From Viscum album (taxonomy: Eukaryota; Streptophyta; Magnoliopsida; Santalales; Viscaceae): 64,000 nucleotides of DNA. This document shows, piece by piece, positions 35,626 through 48,505 of the stretch (position 1 is the stretch's first letter; every line of letters begins with the position of its first letter). The stretch lies in NCBI GenBank assembly GCA_963277665.1, contig OY728159.1, forward strand, positions 1,019,731,343 to 1,019,795,342, in the 5' to 3' direction. A program made the position numbers and the translations under genes. The notes under the pieces are model-generated. The model saw only the letters and a list, made by a program, of their open reading frames with translations. It did no database searches and was not told where the DNA came from.

Positions 35626-37899
35626 TGAGCCTTAGTGGTGAATTTGTTGTCATAGTATGTAAATATGTGTTTGATGAGTGTGTATGAAGTGGTGATTTGT
35701 AGAGAATTTTTATGGATGAAGTGGTTATTTCAGGAGAATTGTTAGGTATTTGTCTAATAACATTAGATTTCATGATTGGAAAATTATTCTTTTTATGGAA
35801 TTTTATGTCACACTTGGATAGTTCTTTTTGGTATTTTTAATTTTGAATATTGTTATAATAATCATTAATGTCAAAATCATGTGTCACTCAGGAAACATTG
35901 TCTACAACAAGTGTAGAATAATTGATGGAAGATAAATTGTGGATTTGTGGATTTGAGATTTCCATTGAATTTTAAATTGATAAGGCCTTTTATTTTTCAT
36001 CTTAAACTTAGGAATTATTATAAGTTATATAAAAAGGATACCTACCTAAAAAAATTTTCCAGCCCACTAGACCATCCATGCCATGCTTAACCTCAGCACC
36101 ATAGGACCCGTAGGCTAACCATGCTCAAGAAATAAGCATGTCCATGACCATGGGTGTAGAGTGACCACACTAATTAGGAGGGACCATGTATAGGGACTAT
36201 AGAGTGTGTTACCATAGGTTCACATAGGCTGGGAAAGTACCCCATAGAGAGGAGGTGGATCCACCGTGCAGGGTGGCATGCTGGAAGGTGGTCGAGGATT
36301 TATGTCTACATCAGGATGTGCTTGATTGTTATAACATGGCTCCATCATATAGTGGTTTCAAGGTTGTACAAAAGCATGCGTTTATTATTCACAATTCACT
36401 TAAAAAAACAAAAATAACATAGTCATCCAATCTGATCATCCTATTTGAATGTGAGTCATCTGATCTCATAGGATATATCTTTATCCTCCTATGAAATATT
36501 TCTTCATGTATGACCACCTCAAGTATGAGGGTTTTGTAGACCGAGCTCTTGCAATCTTAGTTGTGATGTGGTATTCTTCAATGATCTTTGGGAGTTTGAT
36601 AAATAAGCTGAGGACAATTTTCATAGGGAAACAAAAATTCTTTACGATGATGAATGCCTCATGGATTAAGTCCTTTGAGGGTTTTGGTGTAGTTCATAGA
36701 TGATGTTTACTTAACAGACGATGAGTTACTTTGTGGGTGAAGTCCTTTGCATACATCCATGCTGATGGTATTTTGTGGATGAATCTATTACATGGGGATG
36801 TTTTTTGGAGATGAATAATTCTTAATGAAGCAATTGATACATGCATTACATGGGTGCATTCATTGTGGATGAAATGCTATGCAGGTATTATGTGAAGATA
36901 CCGTGTAGAGAAGAATAGTTTTTCTAGATAGGGGTTTGTGGATGAGGTGTTTCCCAGTTTATATGAGGATATAAACCTCTTTAAAATAATTTTCACATTT
37001 AAAATGTTATCATGTGATAACAACAAAAAATCACTAGTAAATGTTTTTGTATAAATATCAGTTTGGTTCTTAGATGAAGTGTATTGCACAAAAATGTGAA
37101 ATATTTTGAGAAACACAAAGAAGTGAGTAGTGGTGTTAATGTTCAATGAAGATAATTTTTTGATAAAATTATTTATATCAGATTGGTTGAGATATTTCTC
37201 ACAAAGTAATAAAATTTATTTGGAGATAGTATATGGAAGTGTATCTGAATGAAGACATCAGTTTGAAAAACAATGTATTTTTTAGATTGTTCTCCAAATA
37301 AAATATATTCCAAACCATAATTATTTAATGAACATAAAGATAATTTGGAATAATATTTTATAAACATATATTTGAGAATTCTAGAGGTAGAATTTTGAAG
37401 AAGAACCTATTCAGTGGAATTATTCAGTTATTAAGCATATGATATTTTATTTATCTTGAAGGCTCGAAAGAAATATCTTCATCAGTTGTTTGAGAACTGA
37501 TAAATATTTAGAATTGGTATTTCTTGTGTTATTGTGTAATATTTTTTATAATAAGGAAGTGTGAAGCCGTTGTTCCAATGGGACTCTGGAAAGCATAATG
37601 GGACACTATGCTAGTGAAGAAATGTATTTTGTAATAGTTTGTAATTATTGTGGAGAATCCGTGATTGGGGAGTCTAACCAATCACAGCAAAGAGTAAGCT
37701 CATTTTTGAGACCGAACCATGTAAACCTTTTTTGTACCTATGCCATTTATTTTGAATACATTCAGGAGAGGCTGAGTTATCATAAGAGTGGATCAAATCC
37801 TAGAAGGTCAATAAACGTTAATTTCAAAAGATTATTTTTAAAATCACCACTAACTCAACCCCCAAACCCATCTCAGAGGTGCAACTCCTCTTGAGCACA
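35626..37899 (+). repeat. Probable 5' LTR of element H plus unassigned sequence
   Basis: The right end (GAGCACA near 37899) is fixed by the primer site that follows it. No second copy exists in the window, so the left end is unknown. A GC-richer patch lies at 36060-36300. The open frame at 37598-37894 lies in LTR sequence and shows no known domain. Confidence 0.45.
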
Positions 37900-37904
37900 T
37901 TAAT

Positions 37905-37916
37905 TGGTATCAGAGC
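37905..37916 (+). promoter_or_regulatory. Primer binding site of element H (tRNA-iMet)
   Basis: TGGTATCAGAGC is a perfect complement of the initiator tRNA-Met 3' end. The gag of a copia element starts about 40 bases on. Confidence 0.9.
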
Positions 37917-37954
37917 ACTAGGTTACCACTATAAGGATCTACTAAGAATTGGAG

Positions 37955-39560
37955 ATGTATAATACAAATTCTGTTAATATTAGGGGTGTTCGTACTTTTG
38001 ATGAAAAGAACTATTATATTTGGAATTACAAGATGCTTCCCTATCTTCTATATCTTGGTATTGAAGTTAAATGTGCAGTTATTATTAGATAACCACCTAT
38101 TTCTGATGAATCTCTTATGAATTTTATAGAGAACTAAAATATGGATGTTTATGGAAAATCTCAAAATTCCATTTCGATGTCTATCTTAGAAAAAGATTAC
38201 ACAAAGGTTATGGGTCTAAATAATGAAAAATTAATTTAGGATAAATTGGAAAGCAGTTATGATGGAAAAATCAAAGTCAAGGAGGAAAAATTTAAAATTA
38301 GGAGGAGAAAATTTAAAGATATCTAGTTGGGTGAAGAATAAAATATTAATGAGTAAATCACTTGAGTAAATGAAATTTTCAATAATATTATAGGTTTTGG
38401 TGAAAAGCTGGATGATATAACTATTGTCAAAAACTGATGAGAAATTTTTAGAACTGGTTTGATCTAAAATTATCATCTCTGAAAGGTAGATATGATATTA
38501 TTTTTTATTAATTACATAACATAATCATTGGATATGAAATGAGAAAGATCCCAGTATTCGAGAAAAATATCAAATATGATATGGATTTTGAATCCATCAG
38601 AAATCTCAAAATTAGAGATGATGAAATATCAAAATCAAGTGAATTTGGTGATGAAATGGAAGATGGATATTTTAATAGAGTCATTGATCTTGTATAAAAA
38701 ATATTCAAGAAGGGAATTTTTTGGGGTAAAAGAAAATTTCCTCCAAGGTTCTACAATTGTAATGATATTAGACATTTTGCTATAAATATTCCTAAAAAGA
38801 ATTATGTGGAACTTGAGACATATGATGAAAAACCATAGAAAAATAAATGAGGGTAGAGCTCAAAAGGCACTAAAAATTTTGATATAAGCAAGAAGAGATT
38901 ATTTAAATGTAAAAGAAAAAGTTTTGTGAGAAAGGAATATGAATCTGACTCCACCACAAGCAACCAATCAGAATATGAAACTAATTTCATTGATCATATT
39001 GAAAAGGGGTTTAACACTTTAGGAAGTGAAAATGATGAAAGTGAACAAATAGAGCTTGATCACATGTTAAAAAACGAATTAGAATATTTCCATGAGAAAA
39101 ACAAAAACATTAATAAGGATAAGATACTGTTATTGAAATAAAAAAGAAAACATAATAGAGGAAAATGAAGAATGTGAAAAGAATGATATTACTTACATTG
39201 ATAAGATCAAAATAAAAAAACTGAAAGTGGATGAAATGGAAAATATGGTAAAAGAACTTTAAGAAAAAATTATCTTAAAAAATAATAACATTTTAAGAAT
39301 CGGTCTAAATTTATTGAAGCATATAATAGATTGAAAAAGATCATAGAATATTTCTACAAGGCTATTGATGTTAAAGAAAAATAATCAGAAACTAGTTCAA
39401 AGAAGCTGGTTAATTCAACACTCTACAAATATCAAAATAAATTTGTTATTTATAACAATGTAGGTCAAAAAGTAAATTCTGGACAAGTATGGAACATGAA
39501 GACAAGTAATAAATTATCTTCTAATTCTTCAAGATGATTTTTCCTCTAGAATAGATATAA
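37955..39560 (+). pseudogene. gag: gag of element H (Ty1/copia)
   Basis: The ATG at 37955 begins MYNTNSVN, and FDEKNYYIWNYKM follows, the N-terminal copia gag signature. YTKVMGLNNEKLI then WDKLES-type residues (with a stop in place of Trp) and VKEEKFKI follow near 38195-38300. A zinc-knuckle remnant FYNCNDIRHFAINIP is at about 38748-38795; its first Cys reads Tyr. Past the knuckle a long Lys/Glu-rich stretch (38900-39560) resembles the extended gag-protease spacer of long copia elements. Many stops and several frameshifts make this a dead copy, and the frame edges are approximate. Confidence 0.78.
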
Positions 39561-39979
39561 TATCAGTTTATTGAAATACAAAAAATAGAAATATCCAATA
39601 TAGGTCTATTATCAATTCGTAAGATCAAGATTCAAAGTACACTACTGGGGTTATGGAGTGTTTGGGTATAAAGATTATTTATATTGGTATTACATGTCCC
39701 TTCCATAGATGAGACATAAACTAAGGGGGATCTATTCTGAGAACATGAGAGAAAATTTACAATGCAAGTAAGAAGCTATTAGGAATTCATCCAATATTTA
39801 AACTCAGAACAAATTCAATAGCTTATAAAAAGTATATGGAATATGTGATCAACAAGGTCATATAGATGAAAAGTACATGAGTATTCTCCCAAAACAAACA
39901 TCCAAATTATTTAAGGAAAGAGAGATCATAAAATGAATGAAAAAAGTCATCCTTCAATTAAGTTTCTTTGAAATCTAGT

Positions 39980-40510
39980 AGTAAGACCAAGTAATGAATT
40001 CTTGATAGTGGATGTTTATCACACATGAAAGGTGATATAAAAATTCTAAGCAACATTGTGAGTCATGAAGGAGGATCAATGACCTTTGGAAATGAATATT
40101 CATTTAAAATTAAGGGAGTTAGAAAATAAAACATCGAAGCCCAAAATCTGAAGTCAAATAATGAGTTATATGTTTAAGGGATGAAGAAAAAATTTCTTAG
40201 TATATACCAACTTTGTGATGATGGAAATGAAGTGTTGTTCAAAAAGTATTTATGTGTCATCAAAAGAAGAAAGGATGGAAGAATAATCACTCTAGAAAAA
40301 AAACCAATATAAATCTATTTCAAATTGGTGAGTCTATCAATTCCTATAATTTGATCACCAAGAATGAAAACAATCCATGGAAGAGAAGGATTGGATATCT
40401 TGGTAAAAGGAGTATTAGTAAAATTTTGAAGCAAGATATTGTGAGAGACTTTCCCAAGCTACATAAAGAAAGATATGAAATTTGTGAAACTTGTCAAAAG
40501 GGGTAATTGG
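39980..40510 (+). pseudogene. pol: Protease and pre-integrase fragment of element H
   Basis: The protease active site reads ILDSGCLSHMKGD with the catalytic DSG at about 40004-40012. It is followed by GGSMTFGNEYSFKIKGV and FLSIYQLCDDGNEVLF, the usual copia protease layout. The frame 40252-40506 continues into the GAG-pre-integrase domain: RRIGYLGKRSISKILKQD, then VRDFPKL and ICETCQKG, where the first His of the WHxRLGH motif is changed. Homology stops at about 40510, just where the integrase core should begin, so the element is truncated there. Confidence 0.82.
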
Positions 40511-40944
40511 CCTAAAGTTCACAAAAATAAGTGGATATCCAATAATCTATACCTCTGGAACATATTCATATTTCTTAATCAGGAATAATTTCTTAATCGT
40601 TCAACCTCTATACAAAATATTTTTCCTGCAATAAAACTAATGTTTATCTCATTTATAGTGCATAAAATAATAAAATTACAATTTTAATGTTATATAGTCC
40701 ACATATGATTGTTTATATTTTAATTACTGAATATTTTAATGATATTATCAGTTATACTATTATTTACACTCTTAATGAATATAATATTAATTTTATATTA
40801 ATTATTAAATATACTATTAATTAAAAATTATATTATGAATTATTAATTACATTGTTAATTAATAATATACATAAATTATATTTTGAATAATTGAGTATAG
40901 TTTTTAGTAAATATATAATTAAACTAAAATGAATTAAAGACAGT
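40511..40944. other. AT-rich stretch without recognisable feature
   Basis: The 40650-40930 part is almost pure A/T with many ATTAAT-type runs. No gene or repeat unit is visible. It separates the truncated end of H from the satellite. Confidence 0.5.
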
Positions 40945-41780
40945 TGTCCAAAGGTTTCAAGACAATCTGAGATTATTTACATAGTTTTGGCTATGTGACA
41001 CACATTTTACTCTAAAATTACAGTTTTATATTGCAAACACAAAATTTTAGTCATACCAGCTACATCATGTTCTGGATTGACATGTGGTCGATTAATACAC
41101 ATCCAAAATGAATTATGGAGCATTTTCCTAATGATTGACAACAATGTGATCTCGTTTACTCAGTTTGGACAATGTGATGTGTGTTTTAGAGTAAAATGAC
41201 ACTTTTACATTGAAAACACGCACTCTGAGTCATATTAGAAATATTGTGTGTCAGATTGATGTTCAGCTGATTATAACACATCAAAAATAAATTATGGATC
41301 ATTTTACTAAACATATAATAAAATTCAAGATCATTTAATAATTTTTGGATAGTGATGCCCATTTTTCACTAAAATGACAGTTTTATATTGAAAATATGCA
41401 CTTGTGTCATACTGGCCACATTGTGTGTCCAATTGACGTGTGGTCAACTCATACATGTCAAAAATGAATTATGGATCATTTCCTAGTTTTAAAACAATCT
41501 GATCTTGTTTACTTGATTTTGGATATCTGATACGTGTTTTAGAGTAAAATGAATCTTTTATATTCAAAACACACACTTTTAGTCGTACTGAACACATATT
41601 GTATCAAATTGATGTGCGGTCAATTAATACACATCAAAAATGAATTATAGATTGTTACCCTAAAGTTTTAAGATAATAGGATCTCATTTACTTACTTTTT
41701 TCCTTTAATATATGTGTTTTATACTAAAATTACTATTTTATATTGAAAACACACACTTTGACTCACATCAAACACATGGT
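40945..41780 (+). repeat. ~179-bp satellite array, second segment
   Basis: These are the same units and orientation as at 27300-28545. Units begin at 41013, 41192, 41370, 41545 and 41725 (steps 179, 178, 175, 180). It resumes at about the same phase of the unit at which the first segment stops, so the two were probably one array. It breaks ~55 bases into the fifth unit at the LINE. Confidence 0.87.
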
Positions 41781-43618
41781 CGAAAACCATGAAAAGTACC
41801 TTGGGCTCTCTATAATCTTCGTCCAATCAAAGATGTAACTAGAAAGAGTGGACAAAAATATTTTAGGAAGGAATTCAAAAGGGTCTCCAAAGTAAGAAAA
41901 GAAACTCTCATCAAACCAGTCACTAAATCCATCCCCTCATACTTTATGACCCTTTTCATGATTACCATCATCATTTTAGATTAGATCCAATCATGACTTG
42001 CCAATTTTTTTGGGGCCTCAATAATGAAAAAAATTAAATTCACTAGATTGCTTGGGATAAAATATATAGGGACAAAATTCACTGGGGAATGGGATTTAGA
42101 GATCGGTATATGTTTAATAAATCCATTCTTGCCAAACAGAGATGGAATTTTATCCAGAACCTAGAGACGCATTGTAAAAAAGTTATAAAGGCTAAATATT
42201 TTCCCAATATTCACTTCTATAATGCTATTTTCTACCCCAAACTACCTTCCTCGGGCATAGAATTTGAGGATATCTCAAGCTCCTCCTAATAGGGATATAC
42301 TAGAGAATTGGGGATTTGGATTCCATCAATATCTAGTCTGAACCATGGATGTTAGACAACAGTGGTCTTAAGCCTTCTTCCCCCACCCCTAAAGGCCTTA
42401 AATATGCATTAGTCATCTCCCTTCTCAATGAGGGTAGAAATGGTTGGTGCACTGGGAAACTATCCACCTAGTTCAACAAGAGTGATAAAGGCATTATCCA
42501 GAGTATCCTGTTCGTGAGGGGTATGAGACCTAATTGGCACTACTAGAGCAAGATTTGCACAAGGGCCTATTTGGTCAAATCAAGATATTCTTTGGCCACC
42601 ACCTCTCGTTGGATCTTAAGGATGATTTCCCTCAGAAAGTTTTATGGTGCCTCCCGATCTCCCTAAGGAATGAAATTTCAGGTGGAAAGAGTGTACATGG
42701 ATACTCCCTTCTATATAATTTCTCACCTATCACCACAAAGTGGAAATCTCATCTTGTCCACTATGCTCATCTGTTGATGAATCCTTTATGCATTCCATCT
42801 TCAGCTGCCCTGTGGCTAGGAACGTATGACACACCTACAACCCCAACATTGATCACCTTCTATCTTTGGCCCCCAATTTCTCTTCTCTTCTCACTAAGTG
42901 GTCATCACTTCTCTCAGTGAAAGACATGATATCCCAGTTCACTAGTGTATAGATTATCTGGGCAAAGAGAAATAACTCCCTCTTTAATTAGGGTTTTAAA
43001 CCTTCTTCCTCCTGTCTTGATATCACCTCCTAATGGATTTCTTCATGGATCTATATTGATCCCCTATTGGATAGACCTTTAGGATCCCTTCCCCTATTAT
43101 TTGGATCCCCCTCCACAGGAACCCAAAATAATCAATGTTGATGTGTCACCCTCAGGAAAAATCATCATTGATTTTGGAATTGTTTCCCATGACTCTTCTA
43201 ATTTGATCAATGTTACATGCTAGAAAGAAGTTAGGGTTTCCTTCCTACCAGTGGTTCTAGAATCACAATCTATAATTTTTGGAATGGATTTTTCTTCAAA
43301 TAAAGGATGGGACATGATCCTGTTTGAAGCATATTTCCTCACCATTATTAATGTTATCTCCACGCCAGAATCCAACATCCAAATTTTTTTCCTCTTAATA
43401 TCCAAGATCCTTTACCTATAGTGTCTCTTCACTATTTTCTCCTTATCTATTTCTAAAAGGGAGGAAAATATATTTTCTCATCATTGGGATACTAGGATCC
43501 TCTCTGAGGAACCTCATATACGGTTGGATTTTCCCCCATTGGATGAAATCTCTTGTCTTTATAGATCTTGGTACTCTTAATATATGAGTACATTTTCTTT
43601 TAAAAAAAATAAAGAAAA
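41781..43618 (+). mobile_element. 5'-truncated L1-type LINE with RNase H
   Basis: This is a non-LTR retrotransposon 3' part with a degenerate ORF2 and a terminal A-rich tail (43602-43618). The first recognisable residues (KYLGLSIIFVQSK) belong to the region just after the RT core. No clear target duplication flanks it; about 100 bp of the satellite unit seem to be missing at the junction. Confidence 0.85.
41790..43220 (+). pseudogene. LINE ORF2 C-terminal part: RT tail, zf-RVT, RNase H
   Basis: Domains in order: KYLGLS of the RT thumb (~41797). Then WGMGFRDRYMFNKSILAKQRW and FIQNLETHCKKVIKAKYFPN (42083-42225), the conserved segment after plant L1 RT. Then the zinc-binding zf-RVT pattern CPLCSSVDESFMHSIFSCPVA, followed by RNV and a stop in place of Trp (~42755-42832). 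Last is an RNase H-like start, PPPQEPKIINVDVSPSGK with IVSHDSSN (~43110-43205). The RNase H-bearing layout is typical of one group of plant L1 elements. Stops and frameshifts occur between and within the domains. Confidence 0.82.
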
Positions 43619-43750
43619 TGTTAGCTTGTTTATTCTATTTTACATTAAAATGATTGTTCTATATTGAAAATCTACACTTTAAGTCATACTGTCCACATCG
43701 TGCATTTAATTGATGCATTTTTGATTCATGCACATCATAATTTAATTATG
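43619..43750 (+). repeat. Satellite fragment between LINE and element F
   Basis: About 130 bp of the same 179-bp unit (TAAAATGATTG at 43646, then ATATTGAAAA, AAGTCATACTG and CACATC). It is cut on the right by the LTR of F. Confidence 0.8.
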
Positions 43751-46418
43751 TGTAGTGATTCTAATTTTCCATGTATTATTTTTGGATATTATATGGATTA
43801 TTTTCGATATTAGGAGTTGAGATGGGGTGTGATTCTAAGGCCCGGTGAGGCTGGAATTAATTTTTGAAATATATCAAATATATTAAATTCAAACGCACAC
43901 TGTTTTCCTAAAAAAGTGGAATAACTTCTCAATGGAGGCTTGGATTAGAAATATGTGGCCACTCTTAAGTTCAGAGTGAGGGGTTTATCATAGGCATGAT
44001 ATAACCTTAGAACTCATCGGGTGTTTGGGTCACGATGTGATCGAGAATGTATGTTTAAAAATAAAATAAATTAATAAATTAATTTATTTTATTACCCAAC
44101 CTAAAAATAATTCTATAAATATATGATTATGGTGGTTTATCTAGGTTATCCACTCAATCATGGAGATATAGAGAATCATTAGAGAGCTGTTGTAGGTGTT
44201 TTCATTGGAAAACAACAACTTGATCAAAGTTCAATAACTGGTGTGCAACTGAATTCAAGAATATCACCAACAAAAAATGACGTGTATTCATTCTTCATCA
44301 GTGATATTTCTTAATTGAGGTAGGATTTTGATTGTTTTTGGATTTTCCCCATTTTTATATTCCTATAGAGAATGTAAAACAATCAACCAATGAATTTATT
44401 CTAGGATTGGGTGTATTATGGGTACGAGGTAGATTTATCTGGGAATTAGGGAATTGCTTTGTGATTATCATATTAGATATCCATTCATCATTCTAATGGC
44501 AGTGAATTGAGGAAAACATGACCATTGGATGAGGTACATTCCCCATGTTTTTAGTTTGTTATTTTTTTCTTTATTTCTTCATTCATCATAGGAAAACCCA
44601 TTGGATTATGATTTGATGAATACCGAGAAATCAACCATTACAGACCTGATTCTTGGAACAACAGTTATATAATACAGATCCAGACTCAGTATGATGTGAA
44701 AATCATACAATGATGGAAGTGGAATTGGATCTGATAGAATTAGAAATACCTGATCATTGTGTTCTTTGGAGTGTAATGATGGATGATGCATGTGGATGAT
44801 TCATGAATTGAATCGAGTGGCTAGAACCTATTGATCGATTATGGCGAGGCTCAGAACATGATATTTTTTGGTTTCAAGCATGGGGCATGGCCAGATCAAT
44901 GGCCAGTGGGGTAGGAGGAGACGCGTGGAATAGATCTGGGATTATATAAAATACCATAACACACAACATTTAATCTAGAATTAAATGACATGTGAGACCC
45001 TGAGTGTGGAACTGGGGTTTCTACAGTGAATTTACATATCACATGACATGTGACCCCATCACACGGAGTGTGACATGACTTGGTAGATCGGTGCATACTT
45101 TGGAGGGTACACAGACACAACCTGGAGTACATGATCATGGACACACTGTGTACACCAATATGAAAATGTCTTGGCTAGGTGTACATGGGAATGGATGTGT
45201 ACATGGACATGGTCTAAAGTAGATAGAAACATACATGTTGAGTACTATGACACAAACATAGAAACAATTTATGATACATGGGAAATACCTGATGCTGAAG
45301 GGACACATCATGTACTCCCAGTACACACCATGTAATCCTTCAAATATGGTTTAGAGCCCTTTTCTTCTTCATCTAGGAAAAGTTTCATTATGGTACACTC
45401 CCTTGATCCTTTCCCAGAGGGTAAGTATGGAATCAAATATTACACATAAGATATTCATCCGTTTAGTATGAATTCTTGGAATAATTTCGTGAGTTTTAGG
45501 GCGAGATCTACTATCATCATCTTTACCTAGTTAGAGTTATTGGTATCTTCAGGCACAAAACTATTGGGCACCAATCCTATACTTAGTGGGTTAGTCCAGA
45601 TTGATTTGTTGGTATACGCCATGAACTTGGTAGTGATCCTCATATGTGTATCATTATCTCTAGTCTTCCATATTATACTTATTATGGGAATATATTATGA
45701 GCATGACACCTAAGATAAATTTCATTACTGCTATATAGCTTAGGGAGTGTGTTCTCTTAGGTGAGTGCTATGTGGAACCTTCATGCATGATTCCTAGACA
45801 AGAATTACAGTTGTGAACTTACAATGAGACTATGTGTCTTTGTTGAGTATATCTTGATATTCTTTTTATATGAGATATAGCCATATACCTATGTAGTGAT
45901 AACTGTTATTCATGTTGTTTATCCTTTGTGATTTCGGGGTGTCTTATTGGGTATTGTTATACTCGCCACTATATGGGATTTTTACACACATGTAATGCCT
46001 TATGGAAATGATCAACACTTGGGAAAATTTTTAGAGGGACCAAGACCATATAGAGTTTAGTGATCTAGACTGACCAAGGTGTATTCTAGTGGTTAACTTA
46101 GCAGTAGTCCCCTTATATAATTGCAAGTAGGTCTTGTTTTTGGAATCTTTGTGATGGGATTGTATTTAGACCTATTTAATTTCTATTACTTATTGTTGTT
46201 CATTGGATGTGGGATTTAGATGTATGCATGCATGGTTTGTCTATTGTTTTAAATTAAATTATTTGATGGGATTGGAGATGTGTGCATGTGTACAGGTACA
46301 TTTGGCTAAGGCCTCCCATGTTAGTGATATTCCTACTCAGTGTTAGACTAAATCCATTAGCCTACTGGAGGCGGGCCTGGGGAGTCGCAGAATGGGACCC
46401 ATTGGGATGGGTCATGAA
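43751..46418 (+). repeat. 5' LTR of element F
   Basis: It starts TGTAGTGATTC inside the satellite and ends GGGTCATGAA. Around 44970-45350 it contains many CATGT/GTACAC-rich words, like those in the leader of C. The open frames here are short and lack known domains. Confidence 0.7.
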
Positions 46419-46818
46419 TGAGTGGTATAATATTATTCGGTGCTACATTAGGGTTGTATATAGTGATATTAGTTTAGGGAAATATTTTTAAGTGTTTCGA
46501 CTTTGGATTTTAGGTCATGGAATCCAATGTTGGAACGACAACCAACATATCCATACCTCAGATTTCTGATTACCTACGGTTCGAATCGGTTCATGTAGAA
46601 ACTCGTTATAGGGAAAACAATGGTACATGAATCATATAAGCATGGGTTGTGGTTTCCATGTCCTTCTTGAGTCAGCTATGCATATATACTCATTGATCGT
46701 GGTACATGTTGTCTATTTCATGATGCCTCCATGATGTATTCTAGTTAGGGTTAACCATCAATATCATAAGGATGACCCCCTTAGTAAAGAGGCATCAATA
46801 CAGAAACCTTTTGCATAG

Positions 46819-47004
46819 GTGTTACCTTTCGGTGGTACACAATTTATACCACCAATTATTGAGAAGTATATGGTACCTGCAGTACTAGTTGATGAGGTGT
46901 GTATTATGAGCACACTTCATGAGTTTCAGAAACAACGACCCATCAGGATTCATGGTGATGATGACCCACAAGAGGATGAAAACTGGATTGAGGTAGTGAA
47001 ATAA
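46819..47004 (+). pseudogene. gag: gag N-terminal fragment of element F
   Basis: A 61-residue frame ends LHEFQKQRPIRIHGDDDP and then QEDENWIEVVK. This fits the conserved start of gypsy Gag (FxxxxPPxFxGxxDPxxAExWIxxxE). The expected capsid core does not follow, because homology stops at the TAA. It is a truncated remnant. Confidence 0.62.
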
Positions 47005-48194
47005 TTTTTCTATCATTTTAGGACACTAGTATATCAGATGGTGGTTCTTGTAGTGAGCCTTCTCTTTGGATCTGTAGTGTGATGGCGGGGTTTAGTAACC
47101 CAGACATACGTTGAAGAGAATATTTCATAGTTCGAGTTAAAGAACCTATTTATAGAGGAATTTTCTCTTCACACTATAAATACCAGATTAACCCTCCTCA
47201 TCTATATCTCTCATATCCACCAAAATCTATCAAACACATGATGAAAACGGAACACTCCTCATCTTAATCTTCGACTGTGATCCTTCACCTTCTTCTACCA
47301 ACTTTATTTCTCTATCTCTGTTTAGGTCCCCTAAAATTTTCATGGCCACCTACAATGTGGTCAGATTAGGGGTTCATCCAGATAACATGATAAAATCCTC
47401 AAGATCTTTCTTTTCTACCTGGGTGATAACTTAAACCTCCACCTCACCCTCCTAGATTTATGTGGCCCCAACCACTTCTTGATCTCCTCTCCACTCATGT
47501 TTTTTGGAGTAATTTTTAGGATTATCCCCACCACCATACATATTGAAGGAACCCTGATCACACCCTCCAACTATCACAACCTTAGGGGCACCACCAATAG
47601 GATCATGTTCCAGCATGTGTCCAGAGTCTCCACTTAGGTGGCATGCTTAATGGCCAGGGAGCTGGGCTATGGGCTTGCAAGGATTTCAGAGGAAGCTACC
47701 CACTTGGATCCATGATCAGTCAATAAAACATAATATTCAATAATGGCATTGTTATTTTTAATCTTATGTTTGTGTTTATGATGTTGATTATGGGTGATAC
47801 AATCACTGGTGTTCATTAATTTTGAAAACATCTTTATAAATGGGATGACGTCAGTGAACAACGAGATGTTCCACATTGTAATCGATGGGTTCTAGAACAT
47901 GAATCTATAGAAGGTGAAGGTATAATCTTCTAGTGGAAGCCCCAACATTGGTGGGATTAATTTCTAGATGTCTATGGTTTGACCATCCTTGGTTCTACAA
48001 TCTAGACCGACGATGAATTCTTGTTAATCGTCCCAGGCACCACCAACCTATGGATTGAAAAGGTCGACTTCAAACCCATCCACAAGATCAGGTGACCTTC
48101 ATGCATATAAAACCATTGATACATGGTCAATTAATGTGGAAATGAATATGGGGCTTTGAATTAGGTTGTAGCATTTGAAGCATGGGGAAGGATG
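47005..48194. other. Unassigned sequence inside F
   Basis: About 1.2 kb has no recognised domain. A TATA-like CTATAAATA at ~47195 lies ~145 bp before an ATG (47341) that opens a short frame, MATYNVVRLGVHPDNMIKSS, broken after ~30 residues. A further readable stretch, RISEEATHLDP, is at ~47680. It may be the start of another inserted element; I cannot name it. Confidence 0.4.
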
Positions 48195-48505
48195 AAATTC
48201 TTGGTATCATTTTGGAAAACACTACACGACCATTGATCCTCTACTTTGCAAGTTATTCCAGATTGACTTGTTGGTATACCCCATGGCCTTGGGTGTGATC
48301 CTCATCTTTATATTATTCTCTTAAAACTCCAAGACTATACTTATTATGGTGAGATCTGATGATTATAGAACCTCATTTAAATTCCATTAGTGTTATTTAA
48401 CTCATGGAGTGTGTTCCCCTAGACGAGTGTGATATATAACCTTCAAGAATGATTCCTAGAATAGAATTATGTTTGTGAAATTACCTTGAGGTATCATGTA
48501 TTTAT
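48195..48505 (+). repeat. Partial F-type LTR, target of element D
   Basis: It aligns with about 45535-45840 of the 5' LTR of F (shared words include GTGATCCTCAT, TATACTTATTATGG and GGAGTGTGTTC). It is cut at 48505 by the LTR start of D. The last five bases, TTTAT, are the expected left target duplication of D. Confidence 0.75.

Larger units (their letters stand above)
43751..48505 (+). mobile_element. Element F: old Ty3/gypsy element
   Basis: A ~2.67-kb LTR (43751-46418) is followed by a weak primer site (TGGTATAAT at 46423) and a gag N-terminal fragment. After ~1.2 kb of unassigned sequence comes a second, partial copy of the LTR (48195-48505), into which element D is inserted. The LTR shares landmarks with D: the TTTTCCTAAAAAAGTGGAATAA segment near the start, a GGGTCTCGGGG-like segment, and a GGATGGGTCATGA end. 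F and D are thus distant relatives. Confidence 0.7.

Noticed and set aside
42534..42920. 128-residue frame as a separate gene
   Set aside because: It is a shadow frame over the LINE zf-RVT region; the real homology is in another frame (CPLCSSVDESFMHSIFSCPVA).
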